Below, piece by piece: positions 32,557 to 47,567 of a stretch of DNA of 64,000 bases (positions are counted from its first letter, which is position 1; each line of letters starts with the position of its first letter). The position numbers and the translations under genes were made by a program. The DNA is taken from assembly GCA_022496205.1 (NCBI GenBank), contig WTXD01000013.1, positions 1 to 64,000 on the forward strand. Reading direction: 5' to 3'. This DNA comes from Gloeopeniophorella convolvens (taxonomy: Eukaryota > Basidiomycota > Agaricomycetes > Russulales). The notes beneath the pieces are model-generated. The model saw only the letters and a list, made by a program, of their open reading frames with translations. It was not told where the DNA came from and did no database searches.

Positions 32557-34251
32557 TCACTGTGCGTAGCCTACTTGCATTTCTACCGGCCGCTGGGGGT
32601 ATTGTGGCGCCGGGGACGGCAGGTCATGATATGGCCCTTGTTGCACTTTGTCGTCTATGCCACTGCCGGTGTCCGCAGCTGCTGTGGCAGCAGTGGGGTC
32701 GCCGATACCGGCACGGGTGCCCCAGCCAGTCTAAGACAAAACGTGTCATCACGAGAGCGTCATCTTCCAGTCAATTTGCGGCGCACCTCATGAAGAGTGA
32801 ACAGGGCATAGAGCTTCATGACTGCAAAGTAATAGCCGAACAGAATAAACGCGGGGACGTGGATGATGTCCTGAGGGCGGTGCCAGAGATGCGGGAGAAG
32901 TTTGGCGGTTCGAGTGGCGGTGAGCCAGACGACGTAACACAGAATCACGTTCCTAAGAGACATTTAGCCCCAAACGTCCCATTTACTGACAATCCTGGGG
33001 AAACATGATGCTCACCACCATGGCAGGTGGAAACCACCATCATCCACGGGAATCGTGCTCTTGTAAACGATGTACGCAACAAGGGCAGGGCCGGCAAGAA
33101 GCGTGAAAGGATTGAACAACTTGTCGACCTATGGGATAGAACGTCGAGTGAGCGCTATTAACCCCGCGAGTGGACGAAAAAAAGAGGTTTACCATGGTAT
33201 ATGCCACATATGGATGGATAGTCCATATGTGCCGCTCCATGAACAATGATCGCAGATCCGACCGCCAAGTATTTCTTGTCCATCGAAGCACCTGTTTCAA
33301 GAAGCGCCAGTTTGGTTTCATGGTACTGAGCAACTCGGCCTCTTTGCAGCACTGAACATAAGTACTCCAGCCGTGGCTGACCATCCAGCGCGTGAGAAAC
33401 TTGTCATCGCCTGAATTGAGTTGGTATTTGCCGAGCCAGTAGTCGTGCGTGAAACCGTGCAAAAATTCGGGATCCTTCAGAATGACAGTGCGGTAAGCAG
33501 CCGTTCGACCCGAGAGACATGGGAGGCCGCCGTCGATGTGTGTTGAGGAAGAGATTTCGATGTTTCGAATAGTGAGGCGAAACGCTGCAAGCACTTCCCA
33601 CACGGTCATGCGGTCGCCGACTGGTTGTACGCGCTGTGAGGTACCAACACCGCCGACCTTCTGGTCCTCGAAGCATGCGAGGGTGTAGGGGAGGAGCGTC
33701 GGTGGCCAGATGGCGTCATCGTCAGCGAAGACGATGATATCGGTCGTCGTATTCTTGATGCCGTGGGACATCTGCAAGCGCTTATTTGCATAGGGGACCG
33801 TCAAAACGCGGATCCGCTCAGGATCGACGGCGTTGGCAAGCTCCTGGAGGGGCCCAAGCATCTTGACCTCCGTGATGATAATAATCTCCTTGGGCTTGCC
33901 AGCGAGCCAACTGTGCGCAGCCTCCTTGAACTCTTCACCGGCGTCAATAGTTGGGACAATGATGGTCACATCTTCAGAGGCGATGTACGTGGGGTTCTCG
34001 GGGAGGGGGACCGGGCGATATGCGAAGGATGCGGTGATGCGAATTAGGTACCAGAGGTAGCGGTAGAATCTGCGGGAAGTCAGCGGCTGCGCACGGGCAA
34101 AAAGAGGCTGACAGGCACAAATACTGACCCAATGACGCCAAATGGCACAACTGAAAGGTGCAACGTGAGCGATTTGTTCAATTGCTGGGATAGAGGAGGA
34201 TGTATGCGCACATATTGGAAACTTGTCTTGCGTCAGGTATAGCATTGGACC
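32557..34251 (-). CDS. Cps1/hyaluronan-synthase-like family 2 glycosyltransferase (5' end uncertain)
   Basis: This is a processive-type membrane glycosyltransferase of the fungal polysaccharide synthase group. Confident exons are 34129-34184, 33193-34069, 33016-33128, 32787-32952 and 32557-32730. Motifs in order are VTIIVPTIDAGEEF (nucleotide binding), VFADDDAIWPP (D-x-D), GDDKFLTRW (catalytic Asp), and QVLRWTRNTWRSD (Q-x-x-R-W). Hydrophobic segments precede the catalytic domain (LSVVPFGVIGFYRYLWYLI) and follow it (LLAGPALVAYIVY; VILCYVVWLT; HVPAFILFGYYFAVMKLYALF). The tail has TLHETGWGTRAGIGDP, a feature I associate with this family. The start is unresolved: a no-intron ATG at 34243 gives a poorer N-terminus, and the intron-joined reading needs a further 5' exon upstream of 34251. 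It would make a cell-wall or extracellular polysaccharide; the product is unknown. Confidence 0.82.
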
Positions 34252-34806
34252 TGCTGCGGTGGGTCTGGAGGAACGGTGGACAGCGTGATGGACAGCGGAG
34301 CAAGTATTCGCAGAACAAAGGAGTGGTAGGGGTCGACGTCTAGCGACGAGAAAAAATGTCCTTGGGAGTCGCGCGGGGGCGAGGGGAGAGGAGCGACGTG
34401 GTTGTCGGTGACGGCGAGGGAAAGGCAAGAAGACAACGGCTAAGTTTAGGAATAAGGGCTGCACCTCACTGTCCCTCGGCCGCTCCCGGCCTCCCTCGGC
34501 CAACGCCGGAGTTTCAAATTTTTATGATCAATATGAGCGCGCGGCGCCTTCGAGACAGCGAATGCATTATGTCAATCGCTGCGAAGACGTCAATCCCTCG
34601 ATGCACGTTCCGTGCGGGCAATTGATATAACGGTAGTTCTACAGTACACAAGGCATATGGCGGAGGGCAAGCGGCGCGTGGATAAACAGAGCAGTATACA
34701 TTGCAAGGATGGTGGACAGAATAGGGTGAGCACTGGATGGTCATGGGGCAAAGTAATGGAGACTACAGCGAGTCCTCGGGATTTGGTCCCGTGGTTCGGG
34801 GCCACG

Positions 34807-36798
34807 TCACAGACCGTCTACGGTGACGTTCCACATCCACCGTTCTTCCTGGTATCCTTTCGCAGTGTCCTCGAGCAAAATCTCGTTTCGCTTCTGCACG
34901 TACACAGACTTGTCCGTTACCTTCTGGCGCAGAAGGGGGATGGTTTCGCCTTCGATAGGTTGTTCCAGTAATTCGGAAAGATCCTCCACGGCCCGTTCAA
35001 GGTCACTGCGCGGATTAGATGAGCACACGATCACCCTTCCCGATGCGGTTACATACCGCTGGTTGTCTTCAAACATCGCCTTCTGGTTGCCATTTTCGAG
35101 ATAGTACGCCATCGCGTATGTCCACTTGAGCGTCGTACGGCAACTCTCCACGATGTCGACTGCCTTCTTCATGAACTGAACTTCGATCCACGTCAGATCG
35201 GTCGTAAGCTGCATCTCTTCCATCTTCTTCTCCGTCTTCATGTACAGCTCGACGGACAGCTTAGCCGACTGTTCATGGTTAGCCCAGCGATTATAGTACT
35301 AAGGTAGCGTAAGTTGGCCGCTTCGTCTGAGCTCACAGACGGCAGACGCTCTTACGTGAAGATACCGCTCTAAAGAAGCGCGACTCTTGGACTGCGCATC
35401 GCGGGCTTCCACGCCTGACTTGTCATCGTACCGATTGCACGAGTACCATGCTGTTCCATGCTCGGCCCAGGGACCTACGGATATACTCGTTACAAACAGC
35501 ATGCCACCGGACTGTTCGAATTGCATACCCATGCAGACCCAGCAAAATTCGTACTTGCACTTCTTGCACGTCATGTGGCTGACAAATTACGATGGTCAGC
35601 ACTCCCGGACGAGGCTGCGGGGATAAAGTAAGCTCACTTGCAACCACCGTTCTTCTCAATGGTGCTCTGGCACTTGCTGCATTCCTTCGTGTTGCTCTTG
35701 ATCCAATTAGCCGTTTCGCTGTCGTCGCGACACTTCTTCAGCCACATCCGGGCGATAAGGCACAAGACAGGTCTATGGTCGCCGTCGATGTGGCAACCGA
35801 AGCAGAACTTGTGCCTCGGATCGGCGCCACACGACACCGTAGGGACGATGTTAGAAAGCGCTGAGCGAGACGCGGCCGCCGGACATGAAACGCTGCGGTC
35901 GCAGGCCGGGAATGGGCAGTACTTCAGATTCTTGTTACTGGCGACGTAGCTGCGGATCAAAAGCTCGTCGTAGCGGGCAGCAGTGTCCGGGTCATCACTG
36001 AGGACCTTGTGGATGAAGGGGTCGAGCGCGACAACTCCGCAATTCTCCGCCATGCACATTATGCGATTTTCGCCCTCGTCGCGGATCTTGCTGTAGACGT
36101 ACATTCCCCAGCAACCAGTGCAGTAAGTGTGACCACACGACAACGCGAGCGTGTCGCTGGCGGTGTCGTCAAAGCATATGGGACAAAGGAAGGGTTCGGG
36201 GGCCGATGGTTGCTCGGACTTCTTGGAAGACTTTGTGGATCGCTGGAGGCGCTTTGGGCGGTCTGGACCTGGTGAGGATGGTTTGGCAGCGGGTGAGACA
36301 CCCGCTGCAGTCGAGATGGCTGTAGCGTTGTCCATATATTTGTCGGTCAGTCTGTCCTTATTCCAATCCATATGACGTAGGAGGAGAGATGCCACATGGC
36401 TCTGCGCAGAGGAAGCACAGGTGGCATCAGAGTGAGACCGAGGCAGAGAGCTACACGCAACAAGCAACTCACGTCGACGCCAAAGATCGAGCTGATGTAG
36501 TCGATATCAGCGACCATGAGGTCCTTGACTTGCTGGTGGGTCAGAGGCTTATAGTCTACTTCGTAAGCCTTCCTGCCCTCCGAAACAACCCTTATATCGT
36601 CATCATAAGTGTCTATGTCCATGCCTCCTTCAGAGGAGGCAGAGCCTGGGAAGCAGGACAGAGACCATATATGCTTAGGAGATCGGAGTCAGGGTACGAG
36701 GAGCCGCGCGACATACCGTTATCCTCATCCATGATCTGATCGTCGTCATCGTAGTACTCGCCGTCCTCCTCGTCGGAATACTCATAGTCGGAAGACAT
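34807..36798 (-). CDS. Ariadne-type RBR E3 ubiquitin ligase
   Basis: Seven exons (36717-36798, 36473-36645, 35638-36401, 35529-35578, 35356-35474, 35057-35298, 34807-35005) sum to 1629 nt, 542 residues. An acidic N-terminus ([14 protein letters not shown]) precedes a UBA-like helical region ([20 protein letters not shown]). RING1 is [20 protein letters not shown] with the rest of the zinc ligands. The IBR domain follows ([24 protein letters not shown]). RING2 has [20 protein letters not shown], where the Cys of GGCNHM is the catalytic thioester Cys, and [20 protein letters not shown]. The C-terminal ariadne domain ([19 protein letters not shown] onward) is complete. It works with UbcH7-type E2s and neddylated cullins in other eukaryotes. 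It is divergent from KRS1 with a 263-bp shared promoter. Confidence 0.95.
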
Positions 36799-37061
36799 AA
36801 TGAGGGATGTGAGGGGGTATGGGAGGTCGTGCGGGGAAAGTGCTTGGTGAGAGCGTGCAGGAGGCAGGCAGCCAGACGCTTGTGGCCCAGGCGGTCACGC
36901 TCGCTCGCCCGGTTCAAACTCAGCGCGGTCACTTCCTTCTTTTTCCGGTTTTCGTATTCTCGATTTGGATGCTCAGATTGACTCGATTGCGCACTTTGCA
37001 CTTTGCACGCTCTTCTCATCTCCAACATCGTCGTCTATTCGCGCCCATTAACATCCGCAGC

Positions 37062-39285
<2,224 letters not shown>

Positions 39286-39448
39286 ACTACCGGCCCAAAC
39301 AAAAGTCAAATATATCTAGATGTATTACAAGTGGCGCCCGTAATTTACATCGTACAGCGATGTTTGTGCTTATGCATCGGCGCGCGGTCTGCACGGCGTG
39401 ACAGGAGACAGACCGCGCGATGCGAATCCCCATGGGCCAGATGCTCGG

Positions 39449-42400
39449 TCAGAACTCATCGGCGCACCGATGATCACAATCCGCAACGGCGCAGGTCATA
39501 TGCGATCTCGCATCGGTCTCGCCATAAAACCATTCTAGTATATGTGCAGCATGGCCGCCGTGTCTGCACGTCTGACAGAACACGATCGCATCATCAACAG
39601 TGTCTGGAGCGGGCGCAGAGTTGGTCAGGCATGGATGCATTGGCTTTACGGGTGCGTACCTCGCGTCGATGCATTATGATGTGCCAGCTGGCAGTTGCGC
39701 GCAGCGTCGGGTATGATGTTCAGCGTCATCAGACACACCGAGCAGCGCGGTAGGGGACGATTGCAGAAGGGGCACGCAGTGGCCTGCACACGCATGCCCA
39801 TCAGATTGGCAGTCTCGTTCGAAAGGCAGTCGGACTCACCCGGTTCGCCGCGTTGGCGCCTTGCGCATCGCTGATGACTCTATTGCAGTAGTTGCACCGG
39901 ATGAGGATCTGGGGCGGGACGAGCTGAACGGGCTCCTTCTCTGCGACCTGCATGAGCTCCTGCAGCATCTGCCCGCGGTCGATGTCGAGTTGGCACCGGT
40001 GGTGGAAGAACTTCCATCCGTCGAGCAGGTTGCGGTACGTGTCGAGCCACCGGTCGACACGCGCGTCCTTCAGGTGGTGCGGGTGCACATACGCGCCGAG
40101 GATCGCGGCGGTCTGCACGTCGCCCGTCCGGTCGACGTACACCTGCAGCAGCTGCATACCAGATGTGGTCAGGCCCGTCACGATGAGGCCTTCGACGTCG
40201 CCATGCGTGACGGACGCCTCAGCGATGCGGCGGAGGTAGGCGGAGAGCGCGTCGTCCTCGAGGAACTGCAGCGCGACGGCGAGTCGCTCGCGCAGCGGGA
40301 TATGCTCCTCTTCCAAAACGTCGCCCCAGTCCCCGAGCGCGAGATATGTTAGCATTGCGCGGAAGTATGGGTCCTCGAGGCGCATGATCAGGCGTTCATA
40401 CTGGTGGCGGAGCTCAGGCGTCTTGGCAGAGGTCGGTCCTAGAGCGGCAAGGGTGCCGGACATGATGTTATGGGAGCTATCTGTTGCCTAGTTCGTATCG
40501 TGATACAACATCCAGGGAGGAAGACACGCGCCTTTGCTTCTCATAAGAACGTCGACAGCCTTACTGTGCCGACCAAGGAACACGAGCCAGCATGCCGCCT
40601 GAGATTGCCTGCCTTCTTTCTCCCATCTGTACGACGAGCCTCAGAGTAGGGCAAAGGGCAAAGCGGGGGGGACTCACTTGTTGATGACAGCGTAAACATC
40701 CTCATTCTTCAGACTCCACCCGCACAACTGCAAGGCAAACCGGCGCTGCGTCAGTTTAAAGGTCTGGATGGTCGGCTTCCAGTCAACAGTTTCTGGGCCG
40801 TCACCGTCCGGTTGGTGATATGCGCTCAGGAGCGTCAGTGCTGCGGAAAACTCCGTTGGTACCTCCCCTCTGTGTCTGCTTCGGCGTGACTGAGACCGTG
40901 ACATCGGTTGTACGCCTTCGACAACCAGAGGATCAAGCAGAGGGCCCGAGGCTGGAACAGGGTCGCTGGGAGAATCCACGTTCGGATTCGATGATGGAAA
41001 GCCTTCCCAGATCCCTTGTATACCCTGATTGGCGAAGTTATAACCGTTCAAGCGCAAAGGAGGCCCTTCCAGCATTTGTCGAGCATCTGTTAGGGGCGCA
41101 TTGAGCTGATGTCAACCATTTCGCCTCCAAATTGTGCACGCACGCTCCATCCAAGACCACATCTCGACAAGTGCTCTTTCATCTTGCTCTTCCTTGGAAT
41201 CCTTGAGGACCGCTGCATTATGTGCTAGCTGTGATACAAGGGTGAAGTGAGCACGCCTGGTAGGCAGAAGTGCACTGGACATACGTTGCTGAGACCGTAG
41301 CCCTTCACAACCCGTCGTCGCATGCACATCGAGATGTCTTCATCCACAAGCGATTGAACACGATCCACAGCACGCCGTCGAGGACGCCCTCCGCCAGCAC
41401 TTCGCGCACGAGATGGAACTGTCGCCTCTGTAGATTTAGTTGGTCCAGAGACATTCCTGGAACCTGCCGCCGGAGTTGGTGATGCGCGAGATGGTGGTCC
41501 CGCCGAAGAGGGAAGCTCCACGTTTGCCTTTATGCGAGGGGAGGCGGGAGCGCTCCGGTGCGCGGGGCTGGCCAAGCCAGGGTCCTTCACCCTCAGCACC
41601 GGTAAGAGTGACGGCCGCGTGTGCGGCGAGGGCTTGGGAGATGGTCTGGCAGATGTGAGAGCAGGGAAACCGTCCTCGTCTCCGCGGCCAAATGCTGGAG
41701 GGATGGGTAATCGTAGAGATCGGCCGCGAGAAACTTCTTCGACGGGAACAGCTCCGACGCTGATTCCACTGTCATTTTCGGGAGTGACGATCGGCACAAC
41801 TGCCCACGGCTCAGGGACGGCTTCGGCTGGCTGCACGCTGGAGAAGACGCGATACGCCGAGCCGACAGCGACGGCCAAATTTCCTCGCGCACTCCACAAA
41901 GCGTGGGTGGGTGTGTCGTGGATCGCCGCTGTCTCCAGGTCGTCATCTCTGATGATGGCCATGATCGATGTGGACAATGGATTCGGTTTAATAGCGGGCA
42001 TCAGCGCGAAAGACGCAAGATTGCCATGAAACCGTCGAGCTGTAAGAGCAAGTCTTAATCAACACTCCTATGCATACATACAGACGACTTACACTTTCGA
42101 GTATCGGAAAGGGTGAGGGCGTAGGACGTGGAAGGCTGCGCCTGGTCCCGCTCCGTTGTTATGTTGTGAGCCGCACCGGATGCGCTCCAAGGCAGCATAC
42201 TTGTGGCATTTGTCCAGGACATCTTCGGCGTACGGGAGACAGGCGCTCCGTCACTCCCACGCGACTTCTCAGAGGTGAAAGGTATGTCGAACGAGTCGGT
42301 CTTGATGGTATTCCACAGTCGAATGTAAGCCGAATCCTGTCCAAGTGTCGCAAGCACGCCTCGACGCCCAGTGGAGAACTCCAGATGTGTCACTTTATGT

Positions 42401-43343
42401 AAACTATAATTTAGGGTGCGAGCCCCATCCGCGAATGCATCGCGATCGTTGAATGTCAGCAGCGGTGTGGGCATCTTCCGCGTATCCCATATGGTTACAA
42501 CGCCATCTCCTGCGGCAGCGAGATGGTAGGGCTCGAAGGGATCCGTAGCTAACGCATAGACTCTACCCTGTACGTTGGCAACCATTGGAGAAGAATTACG
42601 AAGGTCGAACAGTCGAAGCAACCGCTGCGAGAGACCAGCGGCGAGTAGACTGTTGCTCTGGGGTAGCCAGGCCAGCGAGTGGACCGCTTCGTTCTGCGCA
42701 TGTACTTGCAAGCAGCGTGAATCGGCGCGGGCTCCGAGATCAGTGCGAGGAATAGGATGGTACTGTCGGCCGGCCGGAGGGAGCGCAGTGGTCGGACGGG
42801 CTGGGGATGGGGGTGGTGCAACGATATGCGACGCAGACGACGTCGATGGCGTCGATACATGGCTCGGCGTGGATGTGTGGATGTCCCATATGATAAGACT
42901 AGTATCATTCCGGACCTTCTCGAGTCCCACGGCGAGGTACTGCGGGGTGACCCCACAGAACGCGAGGGAAGCACAAGTGCGAGGGATTTTAACTGGTAAT
43001 GGGGCATAACTATTGCGTCCGTTCGAGTGTTCCCTTATATGACGCGTCGACTCGAGTCGCAGAATATCAACGCGCCCGTTGCTGGAGCCAACGGCGACTA
43101 GGTCATCAATAATTGGATCTGGAGACCAAGCAAAGCACTGGGTTCGGAGATGAGTCGGTAGACGTCGACGCGTAGTACGATATTCACCTTCATCGACTGC
43201 AAGTCGTGCTGAGACGCGACGTGATGTATTGAAGAGTCCTCAGAGGACCAGTCATACAAGGTGAGCTGAGATCCGCCTCCGACGATAAACCTGTTCTGCC
43301 CGAGAGGACTCCATACGATGCGCTTCTCCAAGTGGGACACCAT
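39449..43343 (-). CDS. SEA4: SEA/GATOR2 complex subunit Sea4 (Mio/MIOS)
   Basis: Sea4 is a component of the vacuole-associated SEACAT (GATOR2) complex that controls TORC1 by amino-acid supply. The start ATG is at 43341-43343 (MVSHLEKRIVWSPLGQNRFI), exon 1 is 43188-43343, and the stop is at 39449. The N-terminal half is a WD40 propeller (for example VHSLAWLPQSNSLLAAG, LATDPFEPYHLAAAGDGVVT and HLEFSTGRRGVLATLGQDSA). A Pro/Ser-rich insert of about 120 residues follows at 41300-41700. The alpha-solenoid has RQSQAACWLVFLGRHSKAVD, LEDPYFRAMLTYLALGDWGD and PLRERLAVALQFLEDDALSA. The C-terminus carries zinc-binding pairs (CNYCNRV, CPFCNRPLPRCSVC) and the RING-like FCQTCRHGGHAAHILEWFYG and CADEF end. 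The intron 40481-40531 reads best as GC-AG. DAD4 is divergent at 230 bp. Confidence 0.92.
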
Positions 43344-43573
43344 TCTTCCAGAAAGCACGTTGCGAACCCCGATGAAACGGTCGCTCAAGAGTGATGGTAG
43401 GTCGGCCTACTTGGGCGACTCGATGAACACGGTGCAAACCGACTGAGTGCAGCTTGTATCAGCCCAGGACCGTCGCGGCGCGCTAGTGTGCCTGAACGCC
43501 GGCCCGAGACGCGTCCGTGGCACGTCGTCCGACGCGTTGCCTTTGCATTTACATACTTACACGCACCGCCAAC

Positions 43574-43917
43574 ATGGAAAACCCCCACTCCGAACGTCAG
43601 GCTGTTCTCTTGGAACGTATCGTGAAGAACGCAGTGAGTAACTTCCCTCTCAATGCGACGTCTGTCCCACGTCCTTTCAGGATAAATGCACGGAATTGAT
43701 CCTCGAACTCAATCATTGCGTTGAGGTTAGTCACACGTATGATATCGGTGTCTATTGGGCTCATCGCGAAGCACACATACAGGAGATAATACGCGCAAAT
43801 GCCTACGTGAAGACCGCTGCCGACCTCGCAACAAAGTACCGCAAGAACGTCCAGTACAACTTGGAGGCAACGTTCGCTACAGGCGAGGAGACTCGTCAGA
43901 CACCGGACCAGCCATGA
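43574..43917 (+). CDS. DAD4: DASH/Dam1 kinetochore complex subunit Dad4
   Basis: Three exons (43574-43633, 43681-43725, 43783-43917) give a 79-residue protein. It begins MENPHSERQAVLLERIVKNA, the family's MENPH start, and continues CTELILELNHCVEEI and YRKNVQYNLEATFAT, matching the conserved end of Dad4 (N-V-Q-F/Y-x-L-E-A-T). The complex forms rings around microtubules and couples them to kinetochores; it is restricted to fungi and a few other lineages. The extra C-terminal tail (about 12 residues after LEAT) is polar. The short intron-split gene could easily be missed by automated annotation. Confidence 0.93.
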
Positions 43918-45044
43918 TTCGATCTAGATATCACTGAGATAATGTCCATTCCTTCAACAAGCGATATATGAATGCCCTCTAACGCTTTGGTGATGATATT
44001 GCAGGCACCAGACTCTCGGACGGAGCCGCTCGTCACATGGATGCGATGAGACGGCAATCCCTCGGACACAGCGGAAGCTTGACATGAACGGACACTCATA
44101 GGCGTTTGCCAATCTGCTTTGATGCCGCATCCTTGGCTCGGCACTGGGGACCAGTGAAGGTCTTGTCTTTGTAACGTTGGAATAGCCTTTCCATTGTCCG
44201 TTTCGGACCAATTGGGCCCCAAAACGGGGATTCTCCTGATACCACATCGCACAGTCTTTGTTCGAGATATTGATGTTAGTCGTAGTGATGGTTCAGTCAT
44301 CCCACGATGTCAAGCGAGCACTTCTCCAGATGGGACCATGCTGGCTTAAGGGCGTTGCCTGACACATGCGTCGCGCCGATGACTACCACCGGAAAGCGAG
44401 GGACGCCAAAGTGAAACAATTCCGACCATCGCCTGGGTTGACCGCAGGCTGAACGTTCCGCCACTGGACGCGGATGGGCGACTCGGATCTCTACATAGCA
44501 TTTGTTGCGGTCACTGTGCGCTGGGTTCTCGTTGGCAAACAATGGGCAGCGTTGATGCTGGTAGGCGAAAAGCGTCCAACTATCTGCAATGGGAGTGAGC
44601 CGTCTACGGCATCCGACAAGTACATGGCACCGTCGAAGTTGAGGTCAGTTGGCGGATTTACTACCCATTGTCAGCACGCCGGGGTAGATTTCGCTGCAGC
44701 AGTGGGTAAATTCCCAGTGGCGTCGATTATCGTTGTACAACAAAGGTGGTGACATCACGCAGCACAGCGGAGCCGTTTATGCTTTTGCAACACCTTTTTC
44801 AACCCCGTTGCCCCCTAGAAGCGATGCCGTCGCGCTATGTTCCAACCGAATTGCCGCAGGTTGCCGCGTGCCATGTGCTGACGATGCGCCTGATGATCAT
44901 GTTCTCAGCGCCAAAGTATCTACAGCCTGAGATTACCTCTCTCTATAGTCTGCCTCTACAACAGCAGCAGTGGCTTCGCCCGACACCCATGACTTCCTGA
45001 TACTTTTGTTCTTCCGTCCTTCCGTCCGCGACCCATCGAATGAC
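43918..45044. other. 1.1-kb interval with no supportable gene
   Basis: Minus-strand frames at 43896-44300 and 44297-44542 overlap and have protein-like patches (for example WYQENPRFGAQLVRNGQWKG), but they lie in different frames with no joining introns that I could find, and no family is recognisable. They may be pieces of a decayed gene. Confidence 0.35.
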
Positions 45045-47567
45045 ATGCTCTCCTACCTCTCCCTCCTCTTACTCCTGGCAGCGGGTGCAGCGGTCCTGGG
45101 CACCGACGTGAGTGTGGCGGCAATCTATCGTCTCCCGAGATTGGACTTAACACCGCGTTAGAGCCCGGACTGCACCCAAGAACTTGCTTCGGTGGTCTGT
45201 AGACCCGTACCCAGTCTCGTTTCAGGTTCTGAGTTCACTTTCTAGCTGGCGAACCATAACGGAGATTCGCCCTGCAAGGTGGCCCGCGCGCTCAACGAAC
45301 CTTGTCGAACATCCAATTGGACCATTGGAGGTGCGCTTCCATTTGTGTCCTTTCTTCTCAGCGCCACCAAGTAATTCTCGGAACAGCTAACAGTGACTGT
45401 ACTTGGTGAGTGCCCAATCATATCGAGTCTATCGCCGGGTGGTCCTTTCCGCATCTGAGCCGCGCAGAGCCGCGCGCGTTTTACCGCGTCGCGCATGTCC
45501 TCGCGGAGCTGGATTCAAGTACTGGGAACTTCGAGCCTCTTGCGAGTATCCCCGCACAGAGCCGGCTCCAGAGCCGGCCCAGAAGCACTGTCCCGATAAA
45601 TCCGCATCCCTGCATACTCCTGACTCTTAAGGATCGCGAGCTCTAGTAGTTCCCCACATTCGTATCCCACCCCTTCAGTCTGGGCAGTTGAAGGCATCCA
45701 CCCTGTCTGCCTTAACGCTTGACCCGGCAATGATCGTATTTGCTGATTCCGCATGCTCTCACCTGCAGTAATCGCGTCTTCTACAATATAGCAAGCGCCT
45801 GCTTGCTTTGCCGATCGGAAAACCCCATTCTACTCCCGTACGATAGCTGGACGACCAACTGCACGACTCCTTTCGTGAAAATGAAAGTCTATCCGTTTCA
45901 AGATGCGCTGAAAACTGCGGACGTCCCAGGATGGGCATATGACGACTCTGGTGATACCTTTGATTTGGCGTCGGCATTGCAACGTGCGCGTTTGTTTTCT
46001 ACTCGCTTGATTGTTTCCTGACCTACTTTGCGTGATGGGGGACATATATCATCACAGCATCTCACGCGCACGGTTGGACGGCTGTGCAGGTTTTGACGCC
46101 TATCCTAGTTGCAGTTGCGTTGTGCTTGATTTTTGCTCTTTATATCCTGCACCGGAAGGGGCGCCTTGCCCGACTTGCATCCATGCTTCCATCCATGCGA
46201 AGTCACCGACAAGGTCGGAGGCCGCGAGGATGGGCGGATGATGGCGACCCGAGCGGGGTGGATTCCCACGATACCCCTGATGCAGAAGCGGCGCCAATGA
46301 TTGCTGACCAGCCCCATCGTTGGAACTCTCTATCCTCCCGCGATGTCTCTAACCACCAACATCACGGCCTTCCTGCCCAGGGCATGGTGACTCGCGTTTT
46401 CCAGGCCGTCTTTCGCTCCTTGCGCGGGCTATTCGGCAAGGGACCCGTCCAGGTGTCCCATCGCTCTGACCCGGACTCATTCGACATCGAAGACTCTGAC
46501 TCCGAGATAGACCCCTTCGACACCCTCAGGACCCGTTCGTCAAAGTCCAGAGGGATCGGGATTGCAAACTACGGGACGAACGGAGCATCGGCTGCGGATC
46601 TTATAGCCTCTACACACAATTTCTTCCGTCCCGGCGAGGTGACGAGACCCAGAGGATCCCCGGACCCTACCGACGATCACCACGAATATGACGATTTCCT
46701 TGGTGGCATCCAGGACCCCTCCTTGGATGGCCATAGTAGCGGGATGGCTACTGGAGATAGCGTCCTACTAATATCTAGAAACGGGAGGGACTTTTCTATA
46801 CGCGGCAGCATTGCGACCTCCCGGCAGAGTACGCTCATCGGGAGGCCGGTGCTCGAAGAGGATCGCCGCAGCATGGACGTTGTCCCGCCAACGCCGACGA
46901 AGTCAGGCCAGGTGAGTACGGCTTATCTTCCCGCCGCACTGTGCGAAATTCACGCGTCCCGTGTCCTAAACGGTAGCGGTCCCGTGGCTACCACGCCAGG
47001 AGCGCCTCGACCCCCCAGTTCCAGTCCCCTACTTCCGAAGAGCCTCCGCCACACGCCCGCCTCCCTTCTCAGGAACGCCTCCCCAGCTACCGCGCGCATC
47101 GCCCACCCCCGCTGCCCACGATACCGCCGCTCCCGCCTCCGATGCAAGCGACCGCCTCAAAGGGCTCGCAGAACTCGTCTCCCGCATACCGCGACGGCCT
47201 GCCCGTGCACTATACCGCTGCGACGCCGCCCGTGGACGCTTGCGCCGCGCCCGCATACCCGCGGCATTCGCCAAACGCGTCCGTGGGCTCGGCGCAGTCA
47301 GGGCAGTTCACCCCGCCCGTCGGGGCGCCCGAGCCCGTGCTCTCGCCGCACCTGCAGCACTACACGCCGTCGTTCCCCGGCCGTGCGCATGCGCACACGC
47401 ACGCGCGCGGCGACGGCCCGGCGGGGTCGTACTTCCCGCCTCCGGCGCCGCCGTCGCGCGCAATGCGCGCGTCGGACCCGCAGAATCTCATCCCGTCTGC
47501 CGTGCGCGGCGCCGGATACAACCCATTCCAGCACGGACGGTCGTTGAGCGATCCTTCTTCGCGGTAG
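45045..47567 (+). CDS. Cys-rich single-pass membrane protein with long disordered cytosolic tail
   Basis: Seven exons (45045-45107, 45162-45191, 45246-45330, 45387-45405, 45769-45983, 46058-46911, 46977-47567) sum to 1857 nt, 618 residues. A signal peptide (MLSYLSLLLLLAAGAAVLG) is followed by a Cys-rich ectodomain of about 120 residues: SPCKVARALNEPC, then NSDCTCNRVFYNIASACLLC and SWTTNCTTPFVKMKVYPF. One helix (VLTPILVAVALCLIFALYIL) precedes a basic HRKGRLAR anchor. The tail of about 450 residues is Ser/Pro/Gly-rich with acidic patches. Intron 4 is 363 nt, about six times the local norm. The last exon uses the frame ending NPFQHGRSLSDPSSR; a competing longer frame reads as Arg-rich shadow. 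Function unknown. The layout resembles the gene at 20140-22818. Confidence 0.82.

Noticed and set aside
41087..41116. A 30-nt intron in SEA4
   Set aside because: A stronger donor (GTGCGT) upstream gives a normal 57-nt intron (41087-41143) in the correct phase, so the tiny intron is unnecessary.
46977..47547. Alternative last-exon frame of the membrane protein (Arg/Thr-rich)
   Set aside because: The +1 frame after the intron gives a better composition and a natural end; the Arg-rich frame is a typical GC-rich shadow.
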